A stretch of 54,637 bases of DNA from Rachicladosporium sp. CCFEE 5018. Its lineage: Eukaryota; Ascomycota; Dothideomycetes; Cladosporiales; Cladosporiaceae. The translations under genes and the position numbers were made by a program. Every line of letters begins with the position of its first letter. The first letter of the stretch is position 1. Below, piece after piece: positions 23,929 to 33,304 of the stretch. The DNA lies in NCBI GenBank assembly GCA_002077045.2, contig KZ111145.1, positions 1,684,236 through 1,738,872 on the forward strand. The letters run 5' to 3'. The notes beneath the pieces were generated by a model, which worked only from the letters and a program-made list of their open reading frames with translations, ran no database searches and had not been told where the DNA came from.

Positions 23929-24379
23929 TATCCAGACGATATCCTCGGGTTGCTCTGGACATCTAAAGGCCTCTTAGGCTACGTCGAATGTAGGTGCTGC
24001 AGCGACTTGTCGCATGTCAATAACAGCAAGAGGCTGGAAATAAGAAAAGACTTAGCACGTGACGATTGTCGTTGTGTCTTCCGAGGTCACTACGAATCTC
24101 ACATGCAATGCGGCGGGAAACGTCAGAAGCATATGGGCATCTCACAGGCACGGACACGTCTCCCAAGACAGTCCTCACGCACGTTAGGGTAGCACTAGAA
24201 TTCCCCTCGTCCCTACGACAGGTGAAGACATTGTGCCATTTGCACATTACTCGACATACAGCGACATAATCAACCGTACAGTCCCCAACACCATGCTAAA
24301 CGCTCCATAGCAAAGCCCGCAGGCAAGAGCAAGTCATCCTCTTCGTAGCGCATCAATCTCTCCTCTCCCACTCATTTCC
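23929..24379. other. Convergent intergenic, no gene seen
   Basis: 3' regions of the amine oxidase (plus) and the BRCT gene (minus). Nothing else supportable. Confidence 0.6.
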
Positions 24380-26038
24380 TCACTTCTTCCTCCCTCTCTT
24401 CGCCGCAGCCTTCACTGTCTCCCCATCAATCTTGAACTCATCTCCCCCCAGCAGCAGCTCCCCTCGGATGATTGACTGGGACAGCAGGTCCTTTTTGTAC
24501 ACATCCTTGCCACCATTTATGAGCTCGCTGACGTCCTGATCCTTGCCTTCGCAGCCAATAAAGACAACATTCCCTTTCCTATCAAGACCTTTGCGAGGCG
24601 TGCCTGTCTCCACACGTGTCGCACCAGCTTCCATGAGCAGCGCCCTCAGGCTTGCAAAGCCACTCTCTCCGTACTGCTTGTGAAGTGGCTGGGTAAGAAA
24701 GATGACTTTGTTGCCGAAGAGCTTCGAGCGGTCCACATCGGCTGCCTCAATGAGATCTTCATGAACGTAGTCGGCCGCAGATAGAACATGGTCTGCCTTC
24801 ATGGAGTCTGTGATCCAATTATCTGTCACCACTGCCTTGCCGAGTACTAGGGACCTCAAAACCTTCGCGGTCTTCGGTAGCTCACCTTTGCCAACAACGC
24901 AGATGAAGTCGGCTTTCTTCGTTGGTACTTCCTCGATCACCATAATGCTATGTCCCTTGAGCCAGATCTTTGCCTTCTCTGCGTGCTTGCTCGAGCTGAG
25001 CAAGACTTTGGCGGGGGCGGTGGATGAGGCAGAAGACGCAGATGCTGGTGGGATTTCAACACGAGGAGACGACTTGATGTCGGCAGAGTGACGTGGAGGC
25101 TTACGTGCAGACTTGTAGACAGCTGGCTTGGCCTTCTTCGACCTCTTGAGCGGAGCAGCATCTTCTCCGTCGTCGGGCAGAGATCTCTTCGAAGAGCGCA
25201 TGGACCTCTCGGCGGCTGAAGATGCCGCGGATCTCTCGTCCAGATCGGTGGAAGATAGCTCAGGCTGAGGCGGAGTCGATACGAGAGGAGGAGCAGCGAA
25301 TGAGTTCTCTTCTGCTGGTGCTGCATCTTGAGTAGACGGAAGCTCATCCTCCTGCTGTTCTGCTTGCGCTGTAGAGTAGACAGCATCCGTACCTGCGGTC
25401 AAGGGCCGCAGCCCCTGAGGCGTCTCACCGATTGCTGGCTCTTGGTTCTCATCTCGAAGGCGCGGAGTGGTGCTCCTAACATGGCTGATGTCGAGATCGT
25501 CTTCGTCTTCTGTCATATCGTCGTGTATCTGATCCTTCCCATTGTCCGGATCCACGTTGGACGATTTCACCTGGACATCTGTGGGTTCAATCGCGGATGA
25601 ACCTTGAGCATCCTGAACTACAAGCATGATCTTACAATTGTGGCTTGGGAAATCGACAGTGTCGCCAACACGGAGGTAGATGAGCTTAGCCTGTGTGGAC
25701 GTGCTCGCCGGGATCTCGAGAGGCTCTTGTTCGGTAAGTGTGGATGTCGTTGCTTGTGATGGCGACTCTATGCAGACAGGCACCAACGGCGACAAAACAA
25801 CATTCTTCCCGTTCGAGCGAAATGTCGCGATTGTGTGTTCAGGCGACCTTTCATTGTCGCCGAGCCTCAGTAGGTCGTCGTGTTTGGTCAACGCGAAGGT
25901 AACGTGTTGGCCGGTGGCAAAGTTGACCTCGTCCTCAGAGCCAGGAGGACTGCTACCACGCGATAGTCTGATGCTCTTGCCCTTCAGCATCTGGCGTAGT
26001 GCCAGTCTGGTGCGCGACATGGTGTGGCGTGGATTCAT
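24380..26038 (-). CDS. FHA-like / tandem-BRCT nuclear protein
   Basis: Single exon, 552 aa from the ATG at 26038 (26020 is an alternative). Residues 35-140 have the look of a divergent FHA beta-sandwich: DLLRLGDNERSPEHT, then NVVLSPLVPV, then IYLRVGDTVDF. Residues 140-345 are acidic/Ser-rich and disordered with basic nuclear-localisation candidates (LKRSKKAKP, SARKPPR). Residues 350-435 form a BRCT repeat (IWLKGHSIMVI through VTDNWITDSMKA with the conserved Trp); 435-545 read as a second one (KVIFLTQP, VVFIGCEG). The tail is KRGRKK. FHA-plus-BRCT proteins bind phosphorylated partners in DNA-damage signalling (Nbs1 and MDC1 share this layout), so such a role is inferred. Which orthologue it is cannot be told. 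Confidence 0.82.
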   Translation of the reverse strand: MNPRHTMSRTRLALRQMLKGKSIRLSRGSSPPGSEDEVNFATGQHVTFALTKHDDLLRLGDNERSPEHTIATFRSNGKNVVLSPLVPVCIESPSQATTSTLTEQEPLEIPASTSTQAKLIYLRVGDTVDFPSHNCKIMLVVQDAQGSSAIEPTDVQVKSSNVDPDNGKDQIHDDMTEDEDDLDISHVRSTTPRLRDENQEPAIGETPQGLRPLTAGTDAVYSTAQAEQQEDELPSTQDAAPAEENSFAAPPLVSTPPQPELSSTDLDERSAASSAAERSMRSSKRSLPDDGEDAAPLKRSKKAKPAVYKSARKPPRHSADIKSSPRVEIPPASASSASSTAPAKVLLSSSKHAEKAKIWLKGHSIMVIEEVPTKKADFICVVGKGELPKTAKVLRSLVLGKAVVTDNWITDSMKADHVLSAADYVHEDLIEAADVDRSKLFGNKVIFLTQPLHKQYGESGFASLRALLMEAGATRVETGTPRKGLDRKGNVVFIGCEGKDQDVSELINGGKDVYKKDLLSQSIIRGELLLGGDEFKIDGETVKAAAKRGRKK

Positions 26039-26953
26039 TAGCAACAGGTAGGCGTGATGTTACCCTCATGGAGGAGTGAGGTGAACGAAGTTCACGGTAA
26101 ACGCGAGAACACCGCGCCATCAGGTGACCAGCTTCGCTCTTTCCTCAAAGTACGACCTCTCTTCGCTCCTGCACGTAAGAAACTTTAACGTGCATCTATC
26201 ACGGCAGCCGTAATAACTTACAAGGCAGTGCCCCATCAGCGAGAAGCGAGTGTTGATAGATGCGAGAATGTTCCCTCTCTGTGGTAATCCACTCGCTTTC
26301 ACACCGACGTGGTTACATTGGTGATTGCTCAAGAGGTCAACAAATCTACAGAAGAAAGCACGACCGATGCGAAGCTTCTTCAATGGAGGTCAATAATTCC
26401 TCGTGTATCGTAAGTCGAGTGTCTTCAAGATGAGACTGTGGCGACATCGACTACAATACTAAGGACGCTTGGGCCGGTATGGTATGAAGACAACAACTCA
26501 CGAGCAATGAGTCGCCCTGCACATGCTCGTCCAGATCCTTCCACTTCTACACCATGGCTGCTACTTCCAGTCTTGCTGTTTCTGCTCGTCATTTGCACGT
26601 GGCACTGTTGCCATGCTCAGCACCTGATATTCCCCAAACCCTTCCTAAACCTCACTTCACTCGCATTGTGCCAGCCACTGCACCTCAACAATCCTTACAA
26701 CTACAATCCCTCTTCCCCTTCAGTGGACCGTCGTATTGTTCCAGTCGCACGACAAGCTCGTCGCCGCGAGAGGCGGCCAGTCATTCCTTTGATCACGACA
26801 CAGTCAACTTGCTCTCTACTCCTTGAGTCATTGCCTCATTTCCAGCAAACCACCAGTGAGTGAACCATCGCCATTGAAGATACGACCATAGCTGACAGCG
26901 ACATAGCAAAATCGACGTTACCACATTTTGAGCCGAAAGCCCATCGCTGAGCC
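26039..26953. other. Divergent intergenic region and STE2 leader
   Basis: Promoters of the BRCT gene (minus) and STE2 (plus). Frames at 26438-26863 look like pyrimidine-rich leader rather than coding sequence. A probable leader intron lies at 26856-26906. Confidence 0.55.
26856..26906 (+). other. Probable intron in the STE2 5' leader
   Basis: GTGAGT donor, GCTGAC branch-like sequence and ACATAG acceptor give a 51-nt intron like the coding introns of the window. It ends 47 nt before the STE2 ATG. If real, it places the STE2 transcription start upstream of 26856. Confidence 0.5.
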
Positions 26954-28288
26954 ATGGCGCCCTTCCCCAACATGGCACTGCACGCTACGGCAGGTTCACC
27001 ACCACCAGGATTCGACGTGAACAACCAGACCTTCAACCTCGTCGACGCCGATGGCGTGACGCTCTGGCCAACCAGCACCGACGATATCAACACAGTCAAG
27101 AATCTGGCCGTCCAGACTGCAATCATCTTCGCCACTCAGCTAGGAGCTTCAGCCATGCTACTCTGCGTGCTGCTCCTCATGACCACATCAAGCAAGCGCC
27201 GCAGCTCCGCCTTCATCTTCAACGTACTGGCACTGGTCTGCAATGTCATCCGCTGTACAATTCAGTGCGTCGAGATGGTTGGCCCGTTCATGGACTTCGT
27301 CCTCGTTGTCATGCAGATATATGATGTTGCTGGCATTCACGAGGCCGTCGCCCAGTCGGTCACTTGCAGCGTCATGACCACGCTGGTCTTCATTTTTCTG
27401 CAAGCCGCACTCATATTTCAAGTCAAGGTAGTCGTCATGACGGCGGGCAGGATCCAGCGCGTTGCCATTCTGAGCTTCTGCTGCGTGATCTCCCTGCTCG
27501 CCATCGCTTTCCGCCTCAATCTGCTGGTCATCAACTGCAAGAACACGACCAACTCGAGAGCGCTGTCTCCCGAAGCTGTCGATGCGCAGAACTGGGCTCA
27601 GAGCGTTTCGAACATTTGCCAGATCGTGGCGATCTGCACGTTCAGCCTAATCTTCGTCGCGAAGCTAGGCTTTGCCATCAGAGCTCGTCGTCAGATGGGT
27701 CTGAAGCAGTTCGGCGCGATGCAGATCATCTTCATCATGGGCTGCCAGACGCTGTTCGTTCCAGGTCAGCTTGTGACGCCTCTTCTGCCGCGCTGTACAG
27801 TCGCTGACAACATTCTAGTCATCTTCGCAATCCTCGACTACTACGCCATGCGCGGCGCCCAACTCGGCTCCTTCGTCGAGACCCTCGTAGCCATCTTCCT
27901 CCCCCTGAGCAGCATGTGGGCGTCCACAGACGTTAAGAGCCGACGCGTCGCCATGCCAGCCAACAATCCCGCCCACCGTGCCATACCCGTCGGGCATTCC
28001 GCCTACACCACCGACGATGGCTACAGCTCCAAGAGAAAGCTTGTCGATGATGATACTGTAGATACCCTCGTTGCCTCTTCGCGGACTCCGACTTCGAGCT
28101 ATCACAACTCGCCGGTCAAGCTTGAGGTGAGGGGAGAGCCAAAAGTCAGTGTGACTGCTTGACATCGCGAGAGTTATATGAGCGATACGGACGATCTGGA
28201 GATGCAGAAGATTGGGCAGAATGTGAGGGTTGATCGGTCGTATACTGTCCGCTCCGATCCGCATGCTGGCGTTGGGCGCGCTCGCTGA
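26954..28288 (+). CDS. ste2: STE2, alpha-factor-type pheromone receptor (class D GPCR)
   Basis: Seven-helix receptor at the plasma membrane that senses the alpha-type mating peptide and signals through the G protein/MAPK pathway. Exons 26954-27764, 27819-28126 and 28172-28288; 411 aa. Extracellular N-terminus with an N-glycosylation site (NNQT); helix 1 about 50-75; family block KRRSSAFIFN after it; QFGAMQIIFIMGCQTLF in helix 6; LPLSSMWAS in helix 7. Introns are 54 nt (27765-27818, between helices 6 and 7) and 45 nt (28127-28171). Both are multiples of three. Reading straight through the second meets TGA at 28160; splicing it out adds a tail containing NVRVDRSYTVRSD, which fits fungal Ste2 tails. 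The acceptor there is GAG, a weak one. The unspliced frame ends at 28162. Confidence 0.93.
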
Positions 28289-28757
28289 TGGACTCAAGAC
28301 ATCGATGCCCAGTTCAGCAAGATTCACAAGACGCCGTGCGCCCTTGCCGCGACACTGGCGTTGATCCTCACAAACGCATACTAACAGCAACACCTGCACA
28401 TATCGGCATCCGACATACTTACGACGGCTTCTTCTTACGATCGTATCCTTCAGTCATTGTGGCGCTGGTCATGTGCTGAGATGGTGTGTAAGTCATGGTA
28501 ATTGTGGAGGTAGCAACGCTCTTTGGCGAGATGTAGGAGGGGACGAGCATACCCAGGCATGTAGCATACATAACGCCTCGGCGAGCGAGGGCAGTATCGT
28601 CAAATTCATGTAGTCTTGTAACGTCACAGTCACAGCCTTCAAATCTGAGCTCGTCGTTCCTGTCTGTGGGCTTTCCCACAACCTCCATCTTCTCGAGTCC
28701 ACTTCAGCAAGCTTGCAGGAGGCTATAATCTTCAACCCACTCCCTCTCATGGTGGTC
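28289..28757. other. Convergent intergenic, no gene seen
   Basis: 3' regions of STE2 (plus) and the FAM32A-like gene (minus). Minus-strand frames at 28419-28771 are short and without resemblance to known families. Confidence 0.55.
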
Positions 28758-29268
28758 TTAGCCAGGTCCAATACGCGGCATATCGTGGTGCTCGCTGAGG
28801 CCCGAGAGGTACTTGTTTAGCGCCTCCACTCGCTCCTTGTGCGTCTTGACTCCTTCTTTCTTCAACCTCTCGTCAAGCTATAGAACAGTCAGCATCGCGT
28901 CCTGCCACTACTCCCGCTTTCCGGTATGAGCTTACCCTCTTCCGCCTCGTCTCCTCATGACGCCGCTGTGTCTCTGTCTTCCCATCACCGCGACCTTGCT
29001 GCGCATGTACCTCATCTCGCTCCGGCAGCGTGAGCGCTGTGTCCGCTTCCTCGTCCGCAAGCGCTCGATTCAGAGTGCTCGCAGCTTCTCGCTCCGTTTC
29101 ATCTGGTACAGGTCCCGTGGCATCGACAGCTGATTCTGAGGTCTTGGGAGCTGCAGTCGAGGCAGTCGTGGATTTGGGCTTAGACTTCTTGTGTTTGGGT
29201 TTCGTCACGCCTGCGCCTTTGAGCTTCAAGCCGCCGGAGATGGTGTTCTTATAGTCTGAGGAGGGCAT
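28758..29268 (-). CDS. FAM32A-like nuclear protein (DUF1754)
   Basis: Small conserved eukaryotic protein; human FAM32A sits at the spliceosome active site and aids 3' splice-site joining. Exon 1 29268-28936, intron 28935-28878 (58 nt, GTAAGC...TAG), exon 2 28877-28758; 150 aa. N-terminus MPSSDYKNTISGGLKLKG followed by a Lys-rich stretch (KPKHKKSKPK). The middle is acidic and variable. RRHEETRRKR leads into the spliced C-terminal block LDERLKKEGVKTHKERVEAL, then SGLSEHHDMPRIGPG at the very end, which is the family signature and inserts into the spliceosome core in the human protein. Unspliced, this signature is lost. Length and ends match the family well. Confidence 0.93.
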
Positions 29269-29578
29269 GATGATCTCTCGCTCTGATTACAGTAGAATTA
29301 AACAAGCGGCAGAGCAGTCGCAAGATACCTGAGATGATGTTGGGTCTGCGCACGAGAGAAAAGTGAAGTCGGTCAGCTATGCACGGGAATTGGGAGACAA
29401 GTTTTCAGCACATCGCAAGGTTGATCACGGAGGTAATACGAAGTCACGAGCTGAGGTATCTGAACCACTTGTATCGTATCTAGTCGTCTGCCAAGTCTAC
29501 CTTTCGAGATGCTCCCATGAGCCCTTCTCGAAACCCATAAACGCCATTGCCACAGAGTCAAACAATGAGCCTCAGAGC
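29269..29578. other. Short intergenic region
   Basis: FAM32A-like promoter and NmrA-like 3' region. Nothing else seen. Confidence 0.6.
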
Positions 29579-30554
29579 CTATGCCTTGGGGAATGCGCTC
29601 TTCGTCTTGATCCAGCTCTCCATGTCCAACAAGCCCGGATGCCTCTTCTTCAACTCCGGAATATTCGCGCCGTACCCATCGCTCCCGAACCAGTTGATCA
29701 TGACTCCAAGATCAGCAACCATGTACTTCAGGAAGCTGCCCAGGAACCAAAATGTGCCCTCTAGCGGTGTGCCGGTAGCCTTCTTGAAGACTTCGGCGAT
29801 TTGATCGACGGTCAGTTCATCGCCTGCGAGACCGAGGGCTTTGTGGTTGTACTCGTTGGGGTTCTCGAAGGCGAGCTTGACGAAGTGGCCGATGTCTGAG
29901 GCGGCGACCCATTGTAGGGGTTTGGTGCCGAGTGTGTCGCGGAGAGCGGCCATGAAGACCTTGGTGGGAAAGCCAGGGGCGAGGTTGTCCATGAAGGCCA
30001 CTAGAATGACCGAGTCAGCATTGCGCCTAGTGAGCAGGATCCTCGAAGATCTCAATCAACATACCAGGCCTCAGGACAGTCCATCCCATCTGCCCAGCGC
30101 TCGCCTTAAGATGATTCTCAATCTCCCACTTCGTAGCAAAATGATCAATCGGCGTCTTCTCGCTCCAGCTCTTCTCATCTCCACCACGATCCACACTCGA
30201 GTAGACAAACTGCTTCACCCCGGCCTTGACACTCTCATCGATCATCGCCTTGCCCTGCCTGATCTCGCCCTCGGAAGTCACACCTTTGCCCTGCGAGATC
30301 TGCACGCTGTAGACACCCCACATTGGTGTGCCGGCGACTTCTTCGGCGGCGCGGAAGAGCGCTGGCACGTCGTCCATGTCGCCTTGGACGAGCTTGATGT
30401 TTGACCCTTGAGATGTGAGTTTGGAGGCCGAGGGGGAGGATTTATTCCTGGTCACGGCCAAGAGGGTGAAGGCCGCATTGTTGGCGAGGGCGGCGATGAC
30501 AGAGCCGCCCTGCTTGCCTGTTGCGCCGGTGACGAGGATAGATTTGGCAGCCAT
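29579..30554 (-). CDS. NmrA-like family oxidoreductase / redox sensor
   Basis: NAD(P)-binding protein of the NmrA/HSCARG group. Exon 1 30554-30065, intron 30064-30001 (64 nt), exon 2 30000-29579; 303 aa. Nucleotide-binding loop ILVTGATGKQGGSV near the N-terminus; LVQGDMDD at the acidic strand end; WGVYSVQ; VKQFVYSSVDRGG; WTVLRP then the splice into VAFMDNL, as is usual for the family; then VAASDIGHFVKLAFENP. The active-site Tyr of classical dehydrogenases is not obvious, so sensing is as likely as catalysis. It stands tandem to the P450 on the same strand (959 nt apart), but is only distantly related to the other NmrA-like gene at 16726-17845. Confidence 0.92.
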
Positions 30555-31513
30555 GATTGATCTTCTGCTTTGATTATACGGATTGGGGATTAGGGATGGT
30601 TTATTCTTGCTGATGACGGAGCGACAAAGAGATCAGAGGCGAAGGATTGAGAGATCCACTATTACCTACTGTGCAGCATCCATCCCCTACCCTCCGGATC
30701 CTCCGCCCCCACATCGTTGAACCCACAATTCTTCAATCCTACCTTCCGTGCTCAACTCTGTGCGTCCCTATCGCTGATAACCACACGGAAGTCCGCGAGT
30801 CCATGCAGGTACGCACGGCAGAGCACCAACGCACGAAATCCACTGAGTTCAAGCCCGGTGCTCGGCAACCAAAGCTTCGATCTGCAAGCAAGCATCATCG
30901 CTCAGGTACTCAACGGTGAGTGTCAAAACTCTTCGCCGTCCGGATGCTCGCTTGTTCCCGCGTCTGGCGGTGATGTAGGTAAGCTGGCGCCACACAGATC
31001 TTACCCCTGTACATTATCGGCTCCGCACTTGATCTCCGAAGCATTGGAGTCTTGGCGCATGTGAGATTTGGGGGCGGGTTGGGGTTGGTGGCTTGGTAAC
31101 ACGAGATTCAGGGGTGGAGGTCTAGACTGTGGGTGAGATTGAGCGTGTTGGTTGGAGATGAGGATGACTGTCAGCCTCACGAGAGAACCATCGCACGTGT
31201 GCCAGACTATGGTTTCGCTGGTATGAGCGTTGCCGCAAGCCATGAACGATGAGTGATGAGAGAAGATATGTGCCGAACCCTGATATCAGTCGGTAAGAGC
31301 TGCGAGCAATTGAGACCAATTTGAAGAAGGGACCAAATGTGCATTGCATGAGGACAGAAGCCCTTTACCATTAATGGGGTATATACAGAACAAGATCGCA
31401 GGAACTGCCGGATCAAGGCGAAATTAGAAGCTCGATCGGAAGCAAAAACTCCAGATCTATCCCTTCAACCCCGTGAAGTCCATGTCGCATGTCGCAATTG
31501 CCAGCAAATTCAT
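30555..31513. other. Intergenic, no gene seen
   Basis: Promoter of the NmrA-like gene and 3' region of the P450 gene, both minus strand. Frames at 30647-31416 lack recognisable content. Confidence 0.55.
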
Positions 31514-33304
31514 TCATGCAGAGACCGCAGTCGACGCACCAGATGCGCTGAGCTCCGCCTTCTCCTGGTAGCTGATGGGCACTGTCGTGCGAGCGTGCTT
31601 CGCATTAGCGATGAACTCAGCTCGCTCCCTCGCATCCCGAGCGCTCTCCTCTGCCCACTCGGTCTTGATGCGCTCTCGCTTCTCAGCTGATCGGGGCGTG
31701 AATGCCATCTCGTATGGGTCAGGCTTGACAATGAGCAAGCTGTTGGACTTCGTGATGGAAGCGTCGATGCTCTTTCCAGCGGCATCCTTCTTGAAGTCCA
31801 AGTTGAAGCCCCAGAGGAGCGCGCCGGTGGCAATGAGGGTCTCGTCGCGGGTCAGCGACATGCCGAGGCAGGCGCGCTGGCCGAAGCCGAAGGAGTGGAA
31901 GCCCATGATGTCGGGGAACTGGGTGAGAGGTGCCTGGAAGGTTGGCCAGCCGGCCTCGAGCCAGCGCTCGGGGCGGTAGTGCTCGGCGTCGGGGTACTTG
32001 GTCTCGTTGCGGCAGAAGGCGCTAATTTTTAAATCAGTATAGGTCGAAAGTAGTGGAACGTAACAAGCACTCACTAGTCAAGAGGCAAAATGCGGGTGCC
32101 CTTGGGGATGAAGTAGCCCTCGTAGAAACCATCAACCTCAGCCTCGTGTGCCACACCAGTCGGCACATTAGGTCGCCATCTCATGGTCTCCTTGATGCAA
32201 GCGCGTAGGATTGGCAAGTTGGGCATGTCAGTCAGCTCGGGCTGGCGTCCGTTGCAGGCAGTGTCAATCTCCTCCTGGCACTTCTTCTGCCACTCGGGGT
32301 GGTGAACCATGGCCAAGAGGAAGTAGTACAGAGGTCCAGCGACAGTGAAGATACCAACGAGCGCCATCATGCCGATTGCGCAAGATGCCTCGTAGTCGCC
32401 GGACAGACCACCAGTCCTCTCGCCCTGAAGGTATGTTCGGGTCATGGAAGGACGTGCCTCGCCACGTGCAAGCTTCTCGCGGGTCCTGGTCAGGTTTGCC
32501 AACCACCACGCGTTCTGCTCATCGTGACGCTTTCGCTCAGCGATCTTCCAGGGGTTGATGTGGAATGGCAGGTCCCAGAGAGGTGTAATCACGTTTGAGA
32601 TTGGTCCAGCAGGCGACATCTGAGTCAACAGACCCCAAGCGCTCTTGCAGCAGTACTCGCTGAGCTCCGGCTCATCCCATGCAAGTTGTGTCATGACCTT
32701 AGCGCACATATCCTCAAGCGAGAAAGCGAAGTTGTCGGGGTCCTCGAGGATGCGGTGTAGCCATCGCTTCGACTCGAAGTATAGAGCGCCGTTGTAGTGT
32801 GCGTTGGTGCACTCCATGAGGTAGGCGTGGCTGAATTTGCGCTGGCGTGCCCAGTACTCTGTGACAGTATCAGTGTGTGGTGTGTTTCGTTTCAGATATC
32901 CGAGACGTACGGTTCTTGCCCATGAGAGGGAGATACTCCATCGTGCCGTTGGTGCTCTTTGAGTCGAACAGCGATCGCATAGCGGGACGGTCTGAGTAGG
33001 TCTTCGCACGCTTCACCAGGAGGTCCTCGGCGATCTTCTCGTCAGAGATGATCAAGAAGTTGGCTCCGAGCATAGTAGTCCTGTAGATCGGACCATATGT
33101 TTGCGCCCACTCGTAAAACTTTGTCCACATGAGCTCAATGGGCAGATCGTGGATACGTCCAACCCAGGGTACGAGAGCTGGCCCAGGAGGCTCGCTCGAC
33201 TTGTGGTCCCTCCATGCTGATAGCGACTTCAAGCTGTTGAAGAGTGTGAGGAGAGCAAAGCCCAAGAAGGCCACCACCAGGGCAACGAGTGTGAGAGGCT
33301 GCAT
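31514..33304 (-). CDS. Cytochrome P450 monooxygenase
   Basis: Microsomal haem-thiolate oxygenase; substrate unknown. Exons 33304-32911, 32858-32075 and 32021-31514 (introns 52 and 53 nt); 561 aa. N-terminal membrane anchor (residues 3-22), then EPPGPALVPWVGRIHDLP. Helix C shows WARQR (W-x3-R). Helix I reads ALVGIFTVAG: the usual acid before the Thr is Phe. Helix K has KETMRWRP (E-x2-R). The haem loop is FGFGQRACLG at 437-446 with ligand Cys444. A charged tail of about 60 residues after helix L is longer than usual. Both splices are required to join conserved blocks (GKN-QYWARQR; LPLD-YAFCRNETKYP). It is divergent from the FAD monooxygenase across 1.77 kb. Confidence 0.94.

Noticed and set aside
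26438..26863. 141-codon frame upstream of STE2
   Set aside because: Composition is that of a pyrimidine-rich leader; overlaps another frame in the next phase and contains a probable leader intron boundary.
28160..28162. Stop-codon readthrough as explanation of the STE2 tail
   Set aside because: The context TGA-CAT is not the CTA type known to promote readthrough in fungi, and a 45-nt GT-AG intron explains the tail better.
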